Positions 22,372-33,000 of a stretch of 64,000 nt of DNA are shown here, piece by piece. This DNA is from Oscarella lobularis (taxonomy: Eukaryota > Porifera > Homoscleromorpha > Homosclerophorida > Oscarellidae): the NCBI RefSeq assembly GCF_947507565.1, contig NC_089177.1, forward strand, positions 1,858,648 through 1,922,647. The letters are read 5' to 3'. Below the pieces are notes generated by a model. The model saw only the letters and a program-made list of their open reading frames with translations, was not told the origin of the DNA and made no database searches. Position numbers and translations under genes: made by a program. Position 1 is the stretch's first letter. Every line of letters begins with the position of its first letter.

Positions 22372-22926
22372 ATGGCTGACGACGTCGCTCGTGTCGCGCG
22401 TCGGTGTAGCGAAGCGCGCGAAAGTCTAGACCTTGATCTGAACGACTGTCGCCTCATGAGAGTCCCCGACGCTGTGTACGCTCTCATGCGAGAAGTGCCT
22501 CTAAGAGGAATCACACTCTGCAGTAATCGCATCAAAAGACTTCTTCCTAGCTTTGTGAACTGTTTCCGCGGGATTCTCGGTGAGAAAAGCCAAAATTGAT
22601 CGAGTCGAAACCACGTACCGGTATTCGCAGAATTAAATCTAAGCGGCAATCGTCTTTCTGCTCTTCCCGACGAAATGATTCACATGGACGCTTTGAAGTC
22701 GTTAGATTTGTCGTCGAATCGATTCACCGAGTTTCCTATCGTCATTTTCTCCCTCGCTTCCCTCGAGAGGATCTCAGCTGCAGACAATCAAATTCAAACT
22801 ATCGAAGTCCATAACTTCGAACTTATGTCGTCCCTGAGCGAGATAAATTTGATAAATAATCCTTTGGATTCGTCTGTTGCAGAAGCCCTACGGACGTTGC
22901 GTGTTTGCAAAGCCAAAATTGAGTAA
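22372..22926 (+). CDS. LRRC20: Leucine-rich repeat protein LRRC20
   Basis: Two exons, 22372-22579 and 22631-22926 (504 bases, 167 residues plus TAA), with a GT/AG intron of 51 bases. The ATG at 22372 has a strong ACCATGG context. The protein begins 'MADDVARVARRC', as does human LRRC20 ('GEAVARVARK'), and is a run of leucine-rich repeats: 'LDLDLNDCRLMRVP', 'ITLCSNRIKRL', 'LNLSGNRLSALP', 'LKSLDLSSNRFTEFP', 'LERISAADNQI', 'LSEINLINNPL'. The length is close to the human one (184). Function is not known in detail; it is a small cytosolic LRR protein without a signal peptide. Confidence 0.9.
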
Positions 22927-22976
22927 AGATTTGTGGCATATGCATCAGCAGAACAGTTCAAGCATTTGTACCGTTT

Positions 22977-23899
22977 TTACCTATTTACTTTTAGCGAATA
23001 TTCAAATAGCAAGAAATTGTAGCTTTCGTGGGTATCATCTCTGCACGTTTGAAGCGCAAGTCCTCGACTGGGCTTCAGTGCATCTCCGAACAGGTGAGCT
23101 ACAGCAAGGGAGCTTTGTGCAGAAGTAAAAGCAACCGTACGGTTAGGATGAAGTTCCACGCGGATGTCCCAGTTGCTGATGAGGGAGCCACTATGCATCT
23201 GAACGTGCTCTTCAAACGAGCACGTAGCGCCAGTAGCGCTACCACCGTCAGCCCAAACTTCGCCGCCGGTATAATACGTAAATCCGACGCATTTTACGTC
23301 GTCGCATATTAGAATGGACGGATCGCTCGCTGCGGTTGGTCTCGTTCTGAAAAAATTAAGCTTCACAGAGTACGTGACGTCATCTTTGAGACTCCCGACT
23401 TCCGCCAGAGAAACCTTTGAAAGGGAAATCGTATGAGAACGGACCTGAACCGGTTACCATGCGTGCCTTGAATAATTTGCTCTTGGACGTTACTCCGGGC
23501 CCGAATGCGATTCCTCCAGCCACTACAGCAGACGGAGTTTCAAAAAATTCCGCTTGTTCGTCAAGCCACATTGGTGACATGTATTGATAGGCTATCTCCG
23601 TCTAAAATGATAGAGAGAATTAGCTCGGTCGGCTCAAACCACCTACCCATAGAGACGACGTTACATTCGTTTCAGATTCCTAAGGTTGAATAATATAATG
23701 GTGAGGCCGTTTCTAAACTGTTTTCTACCTTTGTAGCACCCGGTGCCAATTCTTGGTATCTATCGAATGGCATGCAGATGACTGGACCCGAGGATGGTAT
23801 AATGGCGACTTGACTGTCAGTGCAGGCCTCTGAAGCGACAATTTCTACCGACTTGAAACAAACATGGATGAGAAATGCGAGGATGAAGCTCATAACCAT
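22977..23899 (-). CDS. Secreted protein of unrecognised family
   Basis: Minus-strand gene of three probable exons. Exon 1 (23899-23729) starts with Met and a hydrophobic core ('SFILAFLIHVCF') that reads as a signal peptide, then a Cys-containing segment. Exon 2 runs from 23601 to about 23400 and exon 3 from about 23350 to 22977. Exon 3 contains several cysteines and a Gly-rich 'GGEVWADGGSATGATCS' segment, which suggests a disulfide-bonded beta-sheet domain. The donor of exon 2 and the true stop are uncertain. I do not recognise the family. It is transcribed divergently from the glycosidase gene, 148 bases away start to start. Confidence 0.55.
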
Positions 23900-24047
23900 G
23901 CTGCTGAGCAGAACGTGGTCTCCGCGAAGTCTTGTAGGTAAATGAGACGCATCTTTGGGCGGCTACGCCCTGGAGACGGAGACAAATTGGAGGCAAATTG
24001 GAAGGGGGCGGAATCGTCACGTGAATGCACAGTTGAGTACTGCATCG
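23900..24047. promoter_or_regulatory. Shared divergent promoter of secreted protein and glycosidase genes
   Basis: The two start codons (23899 minus, 24048 plus) are separated by 148 bases, implying a shared promoter. No core motif was recognised. Confidence 0.4.
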
Positions 24048-26936
24048 ATGGTCTCTGTCGTCGCCTTTTTGCTGCTCTTCGCTCTTTATCGCGACGTTCT
24101 TGGCACATCCTCTGCTCCGCGCGAAGTCGTCAACTTTGATTTCGGCTGGAGATACCACTGGGGCAATCCCACAGTCGCGTGCTCACCGAACGCCTTCCCA
24201 AAGAACTGCAGCAATGTCGAATACGCGGGCTTGAAAAAGAACGAAGCATCAACAGCGGAAGCTTGCATGAACGCCTGTTGCATCGATCCCTCCTGCGCCA
24301 TATGGCAATTCGAACCGAGCGTCACAAACTCGAGCGGCGGCTGCTGGATGGGCCAAAGCGATACATGCTTTAATAATTCCAAGTGGATTGGTGGCTGTCG
24401 CGATGTGCCTTCTATCAACGTTGGCCCCGCAGCGCGCAACTTCAGCGACTCCATGTGGGATCTAGTCGACGTGCCGCACGATCCCGTGGTTGGCGGCACG
24501 TACGACCAGAACGGCCCGGCTAGTCACGCCTACTTGCCGCAGAACGCCACGTGGTATCGCAAGCACTTTGGCTTGCCAGCAGAATGGAAAGGTCGATCGA
24601 TCTGGATTTATTTCGATGGAATATTTCGCGCGAGCACCGTCTTTTTGAACGGCGTCCAGCTGCTCTATCATGACTCGGGCTACACGAGCTTCTCCGTGCG
24701 TCTTGACAACGCGACGAGCGTATTCTACGGAAACGGCACGGAAAACGAGAACGTTCTCGCCGTCGCTTCGACATCTGTGGGCGGCTCGGGCTGGTGGTAC
24801 GAAGGCGGCGGAATCTATCGCCACACCTATCTCATATCTGCCGGCACGGTGCACTTTGTGCCAGACGGTTTATACGGCGCGACGAACGTTACGGGAAAGG
24901 TGACTGCAAACGATGCCAGTAATCCCATGAAGGGGATGACGGCCGATATGGCGATGTTGAATCCCATCGCCGAAGTCGTCAACGACGGAACGACGGCGGC
25001 GCAAGTCAAAGTCCAATTCACGCTCTACGATGCGACGGGAGCGTCTGTCGTTTCGGGATCAACCAATTCCGCTTCGGTCGCGCCGAAACAAAACGGAACA
25101 TTCCAAGCGCAAATGGCTGTGAAAAATGTTCAATTGTGGACGGCGGCGCGCACGTACTTATACACGTTGGAATTCGTCGTAATGACGGAGACGGCGACCG
25201 ATACGGCGAACGTAACCGTCGGCTTTCGTCGCACGCGCTGGGACGCGTCGACCGGATTCTATCTCAACGACGATCACTTCAAGTGGCGCGGCTTCTGCGA
25301 TCACAACGACTTCACCGGCGTCGGCGTCGCCGTTCCAGATCGCGTCAATCTGTTTCGCGCTCAGATGGTCAAAGCGGTCGGCGGCAACGCGTGGCGCATG
25401 TCGCACAATCCGCCTACGCCGCGTCTGCTCGACGTTCTCGATCGTCTCGGCATCGTTGTCTGGGACGAGAATCGCAACTTCGGGAATCGATCGGACTGGG
25501 TCCTCAATCAACGCGACATGGTGCGACGCGATCGAAATCATCCGAGCGTCATGGTGTGGTCGTTCTGCAACGAGGGCGGCTGCGTTCCGGCGCACGGCGA
25601 AGCGTTGACGGAAATCGGTACGATGTTCAAGGAGGCGTCGAAATCGCAGGATTCCTATCGTCCCGTCTCGGCGAACATTATACCGCATATTGATCCCAAT
25701 AATTCCCTATCGGACGCTATTGACGTCACGGGATTTTCGCATCAGGGTGGCCAAGCGTTTGACACCTTTCACAAAATGTATCCGAATCGGCCAACGATTG
25801 CGTCCGAGTGCTGCTCGTGCACGACCCAACGTGGCGAAGACGTTGGAAATAAATCCACGCCTTCGATCGGCAATTTCAACGCTGATTGCGATTCGTCGCA
25901 AACAGGCGTACAATACCAAAGGAATTTCACGAGCGGAACGCTCGTGTGGACTCTCTTCGACTACTTCGGCGAACCGTCCAACTTTCATTGGCCTCAAGTG
26001 TCGTCTGCGTTTGGGTCAATCGACTTGGCCGGTTTCGCCAAAGCGTCCGCCTTCTGGTATCGATCCTATTGGCTCCACGATCCGATGAACGACTCAAAGC
26101 CGAGCGATTCGGTTTATCATCCGCCTCCGCTGCCGAATCCGTCGACGGCTAATCCGACGGCGGCTATGGAAGAGGATCACGACGGAAATCTCGTGCATAT
26201 TGTGCAGAGTTGGGAACCGGGTCTGGAAGGAAGCACTCGCACAATTCATGCTTATAGCAACGCGCCTATGATAGAGCTCTTTGTCAACGGAAAATCTCAG
26301 GGAGCGCAGAGCGTTCCTTATCGTCAGTACACAACGTGGAACAACGTGCCGTTCTCGCCGGGAAATCTGACGGCAATTGCGCAAACAGCTGATAAGAAAA
26401 CGGTTGCGAGACACACCGTCATGACGTCGGGCGCCGCCGCTTCTGTTCGCATCGACGTCGACGTGCCGAGTAGCACGACCGGTACGGGAAGCGCGCTCGT
26501 GCTCGACGGTCAAGACGCAGGTCTCGTTCGTGCGACGATACTGGACGCCGGCAGCAACGTCGTTCGATCTTCGTCTCACAACGTCAGCTTCCGAATCGTC
26601 AGCGGTCCGGGAAGAATCGTCGGGGTCGGAAACGGGAATCCCATGTGCCACGAATCGAATACGGCCATGTGGCGCAGCGCGTTTCACGGTCTCGCTCGAG
26701 CCGTCGTTCAAGTGACCGAACACGCGTCCGGACCAGCAAGTCATCGGCGACGTTTGATGGAGATCGATCGTCAAGGTGGCGAGCGCACGCAAATTGTTAC
26801 CCAGCCGACAGCCACCGGCATAGTCGTCGAAGCTTCGGTTGATGGTCTGGGCTCATCGCAAGTTACGATTCCTGTCAGTACCAATCCGTCTGACGATGTT
26901 TTATCTGTTGCGGCAGCGTGGATGCAGCATAGCTGA
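24048..26936 (+). CDS. Secreted glycoside hydrolase family 2 (beta-galactosidase-like), intronless
   Basis: One exon of 962 codons plus TGA. The ATG at 24048 opens a signal peptide ('VSVVAFLLLFALY'); the frame is also open upstream to 23955 but without an ATG. After a short 'FDFGWRYHWG' GH2 start, a Cys-rich insertion (about residues 45-110, eight or so cysteines) resembles a PAN/apple-like module. Then follow the sugar-binding jelly-roll ('WYRKHF...IYFDGIFRASTVFLNG'), an Ig-like domain, and the TIM barrel: 'RWRMSHNPP'-type motif, acid/base Glu in 'WSFCNEGG' (Glu509) and probable nucleophile in 'IASECCS' (Glu587). C-terminal Ig-like domains include 'ELFVNGKSQG' and 'GPGRIVGVGNG'. GH2 enzymes cleave beta-linked sugars; the exact substrate is not deducible. 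Absence of introns next to intron-rich neighbours, and resemblance to microbial GH2 rather than animal glucuronidase or mannosidase, suggest transfer or retroposition. Confidence 0.88.
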   Translation: MVSVVAFLLLFALYRDVLGTSSAPREVVNFDFGWRYHWGNPTVACSPNAFPKNCSNVEYAGLKKNEASTAEACMNACCIDPSCAIWQFEPSVTNSSGGCWMGQSDTCFNNSKWIGGCRDVPSINVGPAARNFSDSMWDLVDVPHDPVVGGTYDQNGPASHAYLPQNATWYRKHFGLPAEWKGRSIWIYFDGIFRASTVFLNGVQLLYHDSGYTSFSVRLDNATSVFYGNGTENENVLAVASTSVGGSGWWYEGGGIYRHTYLISAGTVHFVPDGLYGATNVTGKVTANDASNPMKGMTADMAMLNPIAEVVNDGTTAAQVKVQFTLYDATGASVVSGSTNSASVAPKQNGTFQAQMAVKNVQLWTAARTYLYTLEFVVMTETATDTANVTVGFRRTRWDASTGFYLNDDHFKWRGFCDHNDFTGVGVAVPDRVNLFRAQMVKAVGGNAWRMSHNPPTPRLLDVLDRLGIVVWDENRNFGNRSDWVLNQRDMVRRDRNHPSVMVWSFCNEGGCVPAHGEALTEIGTMFKEASKSQDSYRPVSANIIPHIDPNNSLSDAIDVTGFSHQGGQAFDTFHKMYPNRPTIASECCSCTTQRGEDVGNKSTPSIGNFNADCDSSQTGVQYQRNFTSGTLVWTLFDYFGEPSNFHWPQVSSAFGSIDLAGFAKASAFWYRSYWLHDPMNDSKPSDSVYHPPPLPNPSTANPTAAMEEDHDGNLVHIVQSWEPGLEGSTRTIHAYSNAPMIELFVNGKSQGAQSVPYRQYTTWNNVPFSPGNLTAIAQTADKKTVARHTVMTSGAAASVRIDVDVPSSTTGTGSALVLDGQDAGLVRATILDAGSNVVRSSSHNVSFRIVSGPGRIVGVGNGNPMCHESNTAMWRSAFHGLARAVVQVTEHASGPASHRRRLMEIDRQGGERTQIVTQPTATGIVVEASVDGLGSSQVTIPVSTNPSDDVLSVAAAWMQHS

Positions 26937-27553
26937 CAATTTTGACTGGTCTTCTGTGGTACTTTCTGACTTGTCTTTTTTTGTAGTTGACGTCCTGTGC
27001 GCCTTTGCCTTGCAATGCTGACGTAAACCGGAATTCGCGCATGTCTGCTGATAAGCAATGCCGTTTATAGAATTGGTGATACCGATTATCCAGCCACAAA
27101 TTTTACTCGCCACGTCGGTCCTCTTCTGGAGCATGGACTGGGTCCATCTCTATGAAAATTTTCAGTAAACCGAGTCACTCAAATGTTGGTAAGGTCATAG
27201 CAAAGAAAGTTCTGGAAAAAAGTGCATCCAACCTTTGAATCGTTATTACAAACTGCTAAATATGACTAATGACAAGGAACGTACGCTCTCCCTGCCCTAG
27301 TGAGCCCGCCCCAGTGGCGTAGCCAAGACAAAACTGGCGCCAACTATTAAATATCCTTCAATTCACTAATTAATTAAAATTGAGCGGCAACTGGGCGTGG
27401 TAACTGACAGGAATCGGCCAATTGAATCAGGTAAATAACGTTCAATAGCGTGCGTTATGTTTAGAGCTTCTCACGCGAGTTTACAAAATCGCAAGCAAGT
27501 TGCAATGAACGTTCCCGAACAACTGTCGCAGTAAGACTATACGTCTCCAAAAA
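26937..27553. other. Intergenic stretch without a recognised gene
   Basis: AT-rich, no coding signal. A 'CCCCAGTGGCGTAGCCAAGAC' type word near 27309-27330 resembles the ends of several dispersed repeats, but no matching inverted copy was found nearby. It presumably includes the promoter of the giant cadherin gene. Confidence 0.45.
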
Positions 27554-30035
27554 ATGCCATCACTGCCAGAACGGATTATATTGGCATTCGGAATCTTCGT
27601 TGCGGGGTTTTCGCCTTCAGAACATCTAGGTCTCTATCCTAGAGTAGACGTATTCAATAACTACGCCATCGATCGAGTTGTTACCGCTTCGTCTACGTGC
27701 GGAACGCCCCCGACGACATTCTGTCGTCCAAGTGACCCCGCCCTGACTTGTTCAACGAAGCCATTGGTGTGCAACTCCTCGTGTCCGCACGGAAGCCTAC
27801 GGCCTACGTTTCAGGACGTCCTATCAGCAGGAAAAGTATTCGGACAGGTAAGATTCTGCTCTACAACCCTCGCCGTGCGGGGGCGGGGGCAAAAATGCAG
27901 TCATATCAACTCACTAGAGAGTTTTTAATAGGTGTCTCAGGTTCTAGAGGGCTCGGTTTTTTCGTTTCTTTTTGATGGCAAAAATGGGACATACTTTGAA
28001 GGAAGGTCAATGCCAGCCATTACTCTTATCAACGAAGGGTTCACGGTGTCTGCCTGGATTCGCCAAGAACCCAGAAATAAAGGGTGAGGCTGATTTTCTC
28101 AATACTTCTTGAATATTCGTTTGGTTTGATTGTTTATTTAGATTTATTATAGCTAAGTCCAGTCAAACAGGGAAAACGATTTTCTATGGTCTACTCAGTG
28201 ACGGGCCAGCCAATGAACTGTCTTTTCTCTACAGAACTCAAGGCAGCGCCGAAGGCTATTCAACTGTGACGTTTTCGTCTGTGAATCTTGCTGACGGAAT
28301 CTACCACCACTTAGCTGTAACAGTTTATGAAATCGACGCTGTTCTCTATATTGACGGACAGAGAAACGCTCAGCGACAGCTTCCAAAGCGTTTAGAGGAC
28401 AGCGACGACAGTAGCTTTCGTCTTTACGTTGGAGCAGCAGTGGCAAGGAAAGAACATTTTGAAGGTGAGTAGTCACGTAGCAATCCGGGCTCCTCTTCAG
28501 GAAAAACAAAAATTGTTAATTACTGATATTCTGTAGGATCCATTCACTCCCTGAGAATCTATTACGCTGCTCTAATGGAAAGAGACGTCTCTGAGTTGGC
28601 TGGATTCCCACCTACCCCACTCCGAATATCTCCGGAATGCCGATGCCCTCCGTCGAATCCTACCCTAACAAATGACGCTAAACAATGCGTCGCATTGACA
28701 GGCGGCAACACCGTGCGTCGCATCAACGCCGACAGCCACGTTCCCGCCTACGCTGTCGATGACGATTCGACGACGTGGTGGCAATCCGAGAACAGCAATG
28801 ACGACAATTCATCTGTCACCTTGACAGTCAACTTGGGAAGTTTGCGCGAGGTTCTTTACATAGACTTGAATTTCGTCTCAGTTGTTCCAAAAGCTGTCGT
28901 CTATGAGAAATCTATCAACGGATCGACGTGGACGGCTTTGCAATACTTTTCCAACGATTGCCCCGGGTCATTCGGTCTTCCCAACGACGGAGCGCTGAAA
29001 ACGTCGACGGGTGTCAACTGCTTGAATGCATACACGTTGTCGAGTCGAACCGGCGGCGTCGTCTTTACGTATCTCCTTGCAACTCGTCCCAACGCGACGA
29101 GCTATCTCGACGACGAAAAGATGCAAGCGCAGGTTCGCGCTCGATATGTGCGCGTCCGCATGTTCGGCTACTTTAGTACGCTTTACCAACGACGTCACTA
29201 CGCGGTTGACAGTGTGACAATTTCCGGGCGCGAGTGCGTGTGCAACGGTCACGCGGACGCGTGTGTTAGTGGCGGCAAGTGCGACTGTCAGCACGACACG
29301 GCGGGCGAGAACTGTGAGATGTGTCGTCCGCTTTACAACGATCGTCCGTGGGCCCCCGAGACGCCGTGCGCTGAATGCGAATGCCACGGCCACGCGGATT
29401 CGTGCACGTACGATGGGACAATCGGCGGAGGGCGATGCGAATATTGCCGCGATAATACGTCTGGCGTGAATTGCGAGCACTGCAGTTCTTTCTATTATCG
29501 TCTGATGGGAAAATCCCTCGAGGACTCGTGCGTTGCGTGCCAGTGCCATAGCGCTGGTGTCGTCGACGCCGGCGATTGCCGTCGAGATGATATGCCTGCC
29601 GGCGCTGATTCCGGACAGTGCACGTGCAAGCTCCTCGTGACTGGTCGTGCGTGCGACGCATGCCTAGAGGGGCATTACAATTTATCTGCCGACGATCCGT
29701 CCGGCTGTCGTCGCTGCGACTGTAATTCTGACGGGACGGTTGACCGATCGATTGGATGTGACGCGAAAACGGGCCAGTGCCGATGTAAGGCGAACGTTGT
29801 CGGTCGAAAGTGCGACGCATGCGCTACGAGCTTCTTCGACTTGGCGAACGCGAACGGATGTCAACCTTGCAACCCGCAGTGCTCATCGGACGGGTGCACC
29901 GGTCCCGGTGCTGATTCGTGTCGTAGTTGCTTGCATTTCGACGACAACGGCGTGTGCGTGGAGAATTGCCCGGCCGACAAGTATCCGGGATTAGCGGCTA
30001 TGTGCCAACCCTGCCTCGGAGCGTGTCTGCATTTT
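27554..30035 (+). other. Usherin-like N-terminus: signal peptide, LamG-like, laminin-N, 4 laminin EGF
   Basis: Exon 1 encodes a signal peptide and then 'GLYPRVDVFNN', a 'CGTPPTTFC' and a 'CNSSCPHGS' motif, matching the opening of usherin in spacing and cysteines. Exons 2-3 form a LamG-like/pentraxin jelly roll ('FTVSAWIRQEP', 'YHHLAVTVYEIDAVLYIDG'). The start of the giant exon encodes a laminin N-terminal domain (about 28620-29230; 'DDSTTWWQSEN', 'VTLTVNLG', 'RHYAVDSVTISG'). Four laminin-type EGF modules follow (29232-29870; 'CNGHADAC', 'CHGHADSC'), then a Cys-rich furin-like segment up to about 30035. In usherin the EGF modules lead to FnIII repeats; here they lead to cadherins. Confidence 0.88.
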
Positions 30036-33000
30036 TCTGCCGGACCTCAAATTCAAATCAACCTCGACGAGGATGTGAAAGTCGGTGTGACTGTTGCTAG
30101 CGTCTTAGTTCAAGATCGGAGAACTCTTCCAAGAGCACTTGAATATTCTATCTCATCAAATAACCACTTTTCAATTAATTCGTCGACGGGTTATCTCGAT
30201 CTGACGAGAAGTTTGGATCGAGAGACGACGTCTACGTATCTGCTGGACGTGACGGTCAGAGACGTTGGAATCAATCCGGTCGTTAGTGATTTGGCTACGG
30301 TTCAACTACGCATCAACGTAATTGACGTCAATGACAACCCACCCGTTTTTCATCCGGACTCCCAGTATTCAGCTACGGTAGCAGAAAGCGTTTCAATCGG
30401 GTACAGAATTTCCCAAGTGTCAGTTTCAGACAGGGACTCTGGGCGGAATGGACAAATTCGTGTGTCTCTTCTGGATTCATTTCAAGTTTTTCACGTCAAC
30501 TCCTTCAGTGGAGTCGTCACGCTTTCATCGTCCTTGGACAGAGAACAAGTCGATCACTACAACGTTACTATTATTGCACGTGATGATGCCACGCCTTCTT
30601 CTGTTCAGCTTACTAGCACGGCGTCGTTATTTGTTCAAGTAACGGATGTGAACGACAATTCTCCGCAGTTTGAGAAGCCTTCTCCCCCAACTGCAGTTGT
30701 CAGTGAAGCGTTTCCTGTGGGAACTAACGTAACACAAGCAAAAGCAACGGATCTTGACGCAGGCACGAACGGTCTCATAACGTACTCTCTTAGTGGTAGC
30801 AGAGGTGCGTTTACAATCGACGCACGAAGCGGTGTTGTATCCATTGCGTCTAGCCTCGACTTCGAAATGACTTCCAAGTATTTTCTTACAATTGTTGCAA
30901 CCGATGGAAATCGAGTCAGTCCTCTCTCGGCATCTCTAGATTTCAATGTTACGGTGACGGATAGCAACGATCACGCGCCAACGTTTTTGTCTAAACTTCC
31001 GTATCAAGTTCGCGTCAATGAATCGGTACCGATTTCACATCATTTACTGCAGTTATCAGCGTCTGATCCAGATTCCGGAACTAACGGTCAGATACGGTAT
31101 AGCTTCATCGGCGGAGCTGTAGCAGAATTCATTTTGTCACCAGCAGGACTTCTAATGACGGCAGCACCACTCGATTTTGAAAGGAAATCCTTCTATCGGT
31201 TATTGGTTCAAGCAGCCGACGGCGGCTTTCCCCAGCTCTCCGCCACAGCGGAGATTCTCATTGATGTAGTTGACGTGAATGATAACGTGCCGACGTTTAA
31301 TGCAAGCATGAACAGAGTTAACGTCCCTGAAGACTTATCTGTAGGAAGTGTCGTTATTGAAGTGCTTGCCGTTGATCAAGATTCCGGTCAGAATGGAAAT
31401 GTTACTTACAAAATTTTGTCAGGAAACTCAGAGGGAAAATTTGCTTTGAATTCTGCCGACGGGACATTAACTCTTGCCTCTTCACTTGACTACGAAGCAA
31501 TAGACTCCTACTTTATTGGCGTAGAAGCACTCGATGGCGGAAGTCCCCCTATGTCATCAACAGCGGATATTCTCGTATTTGTGACTGATGTAAACGACAA
31601 CGATCCTCAATTCTCCTCGCCTGTTTTTGCGGCAGATATTCTAGAAGATGAGTCGGCCGGAGCTTCGGTCTTTACCATGTTTGCAAGTGATGCAGATTCA
31701 GGGAATAATGCTTTTGTATCCTATTCAATTTCCACCGCGACGTCGGCTTTCACTATAAACGCGACGACGGGAGAAGTGACCACGCTGATTTTGCTGGATA
31801 GAGAGAGCATTTCGTCGTATCGTCTTACTATCACGGCGACGAATTCGTTAGCTGTATTCAAGCGCAGCAGTTCTGCCGATTTAGTTGTGACCGTTATTGA
31901 CGTTAATGACAACAGCCCGCAGTTCACCAAAGCGTCGTATGATGCATCCGTAGCAGAAAATTCCTCAGCGGGAACGCCGGTTCTTCCTATTCAAGCAACA
32001 GATGCCGACTCTGGATCCTATGGTAGCGTTGTTTACAAACTTTCGTCGTCCTCGTTACCTTTTCGGCTTAGCGGGGGCATTCTGGAAGTATCTGGAAGCC
32101 TAGACAGAGAAAAACAGTCCGTTTACTCCTTCGACATTATTGCGTCTGACGGTGGATTGCCACCCAAGTCAGCGACAGCGTCTGTTGTCGTCTCTGTCAC
32201 AGACACGAACGACAACGCGCCGAAATTTACCAGATCTCTGTACTCGTCCGCAGTGTCAGAAAGCACCGCTTTGGGAACCGTCGTTCCGGTAAGCGTCTCG
32301 GCAACAGATCCAGACGTTGGCACAAATGGAGAAGTGTTCTACAGCATCGTCAGTGGGAACACGCAAGGGGCGTTCCGAATTGACGTCGTGACGTCGGAGC
32401 TCACTGTAGCTAAATCATTGGATAGAGAAACTGTTTCCCTTTATCGGCTCAGCGTCTCGGCTCGTGACGGAGGAACGCCGTCGCTCTCGTCGACAACTCG
32501 TGTCATAGTGAGCGTTTCTGACGTGAATGACAATGCTCCGATGATTTCTGGTCTTTCCAATGGAAGTTTTACGGAGGGTCAGGCCGGGACCATTACCGTT
32601 GCGCCAGGACTTCTTCTTAGGGATCTTGATTCGTTTCCTCTTCGTTCAGCCCAGGCACGAATTACCTTAGAGAGTGGCTCACTCTCTCCTTACCCTGACT
32701 CTCTGTCACTTACTACGGCTTTGCCGCCCGGGATAAATTTGGACTTACAAAATGACGGTCGTGTTCTTATTGTGACCGGTTTTGCTTCGTCGGCTACATT
32801 TCAGTCAATTCTTCAGAATATTCAGTTTGGCAATACAGAAGACGAGCCGTCGAGCTCGACACGCGTTGTAGAGTTCTCCGCTTCAGACGGACGATTTACG
32901 AGCAGTGTCGGCAGAGCGTTCATTGTCATGCATCTCGTCAATGATAATCGTCCTGTCGTGAACTTGAACGGAAACGAAATGAATTTTTCGACCGTCTTTG

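Noticed and set aside
23955-24047. Longer N-terminus for the glycosidase starting at 23955
   Set aside because: The upstream extension has no ATG, and the ATG at 24048 directly opens a signal peptide.
27300-27345. Terminal repeat of a dispersed element before the giant gene
   Set aside because: A familiar-looking word is present, but no partner repeat, boundary or target-site duplication could be seen in the window.
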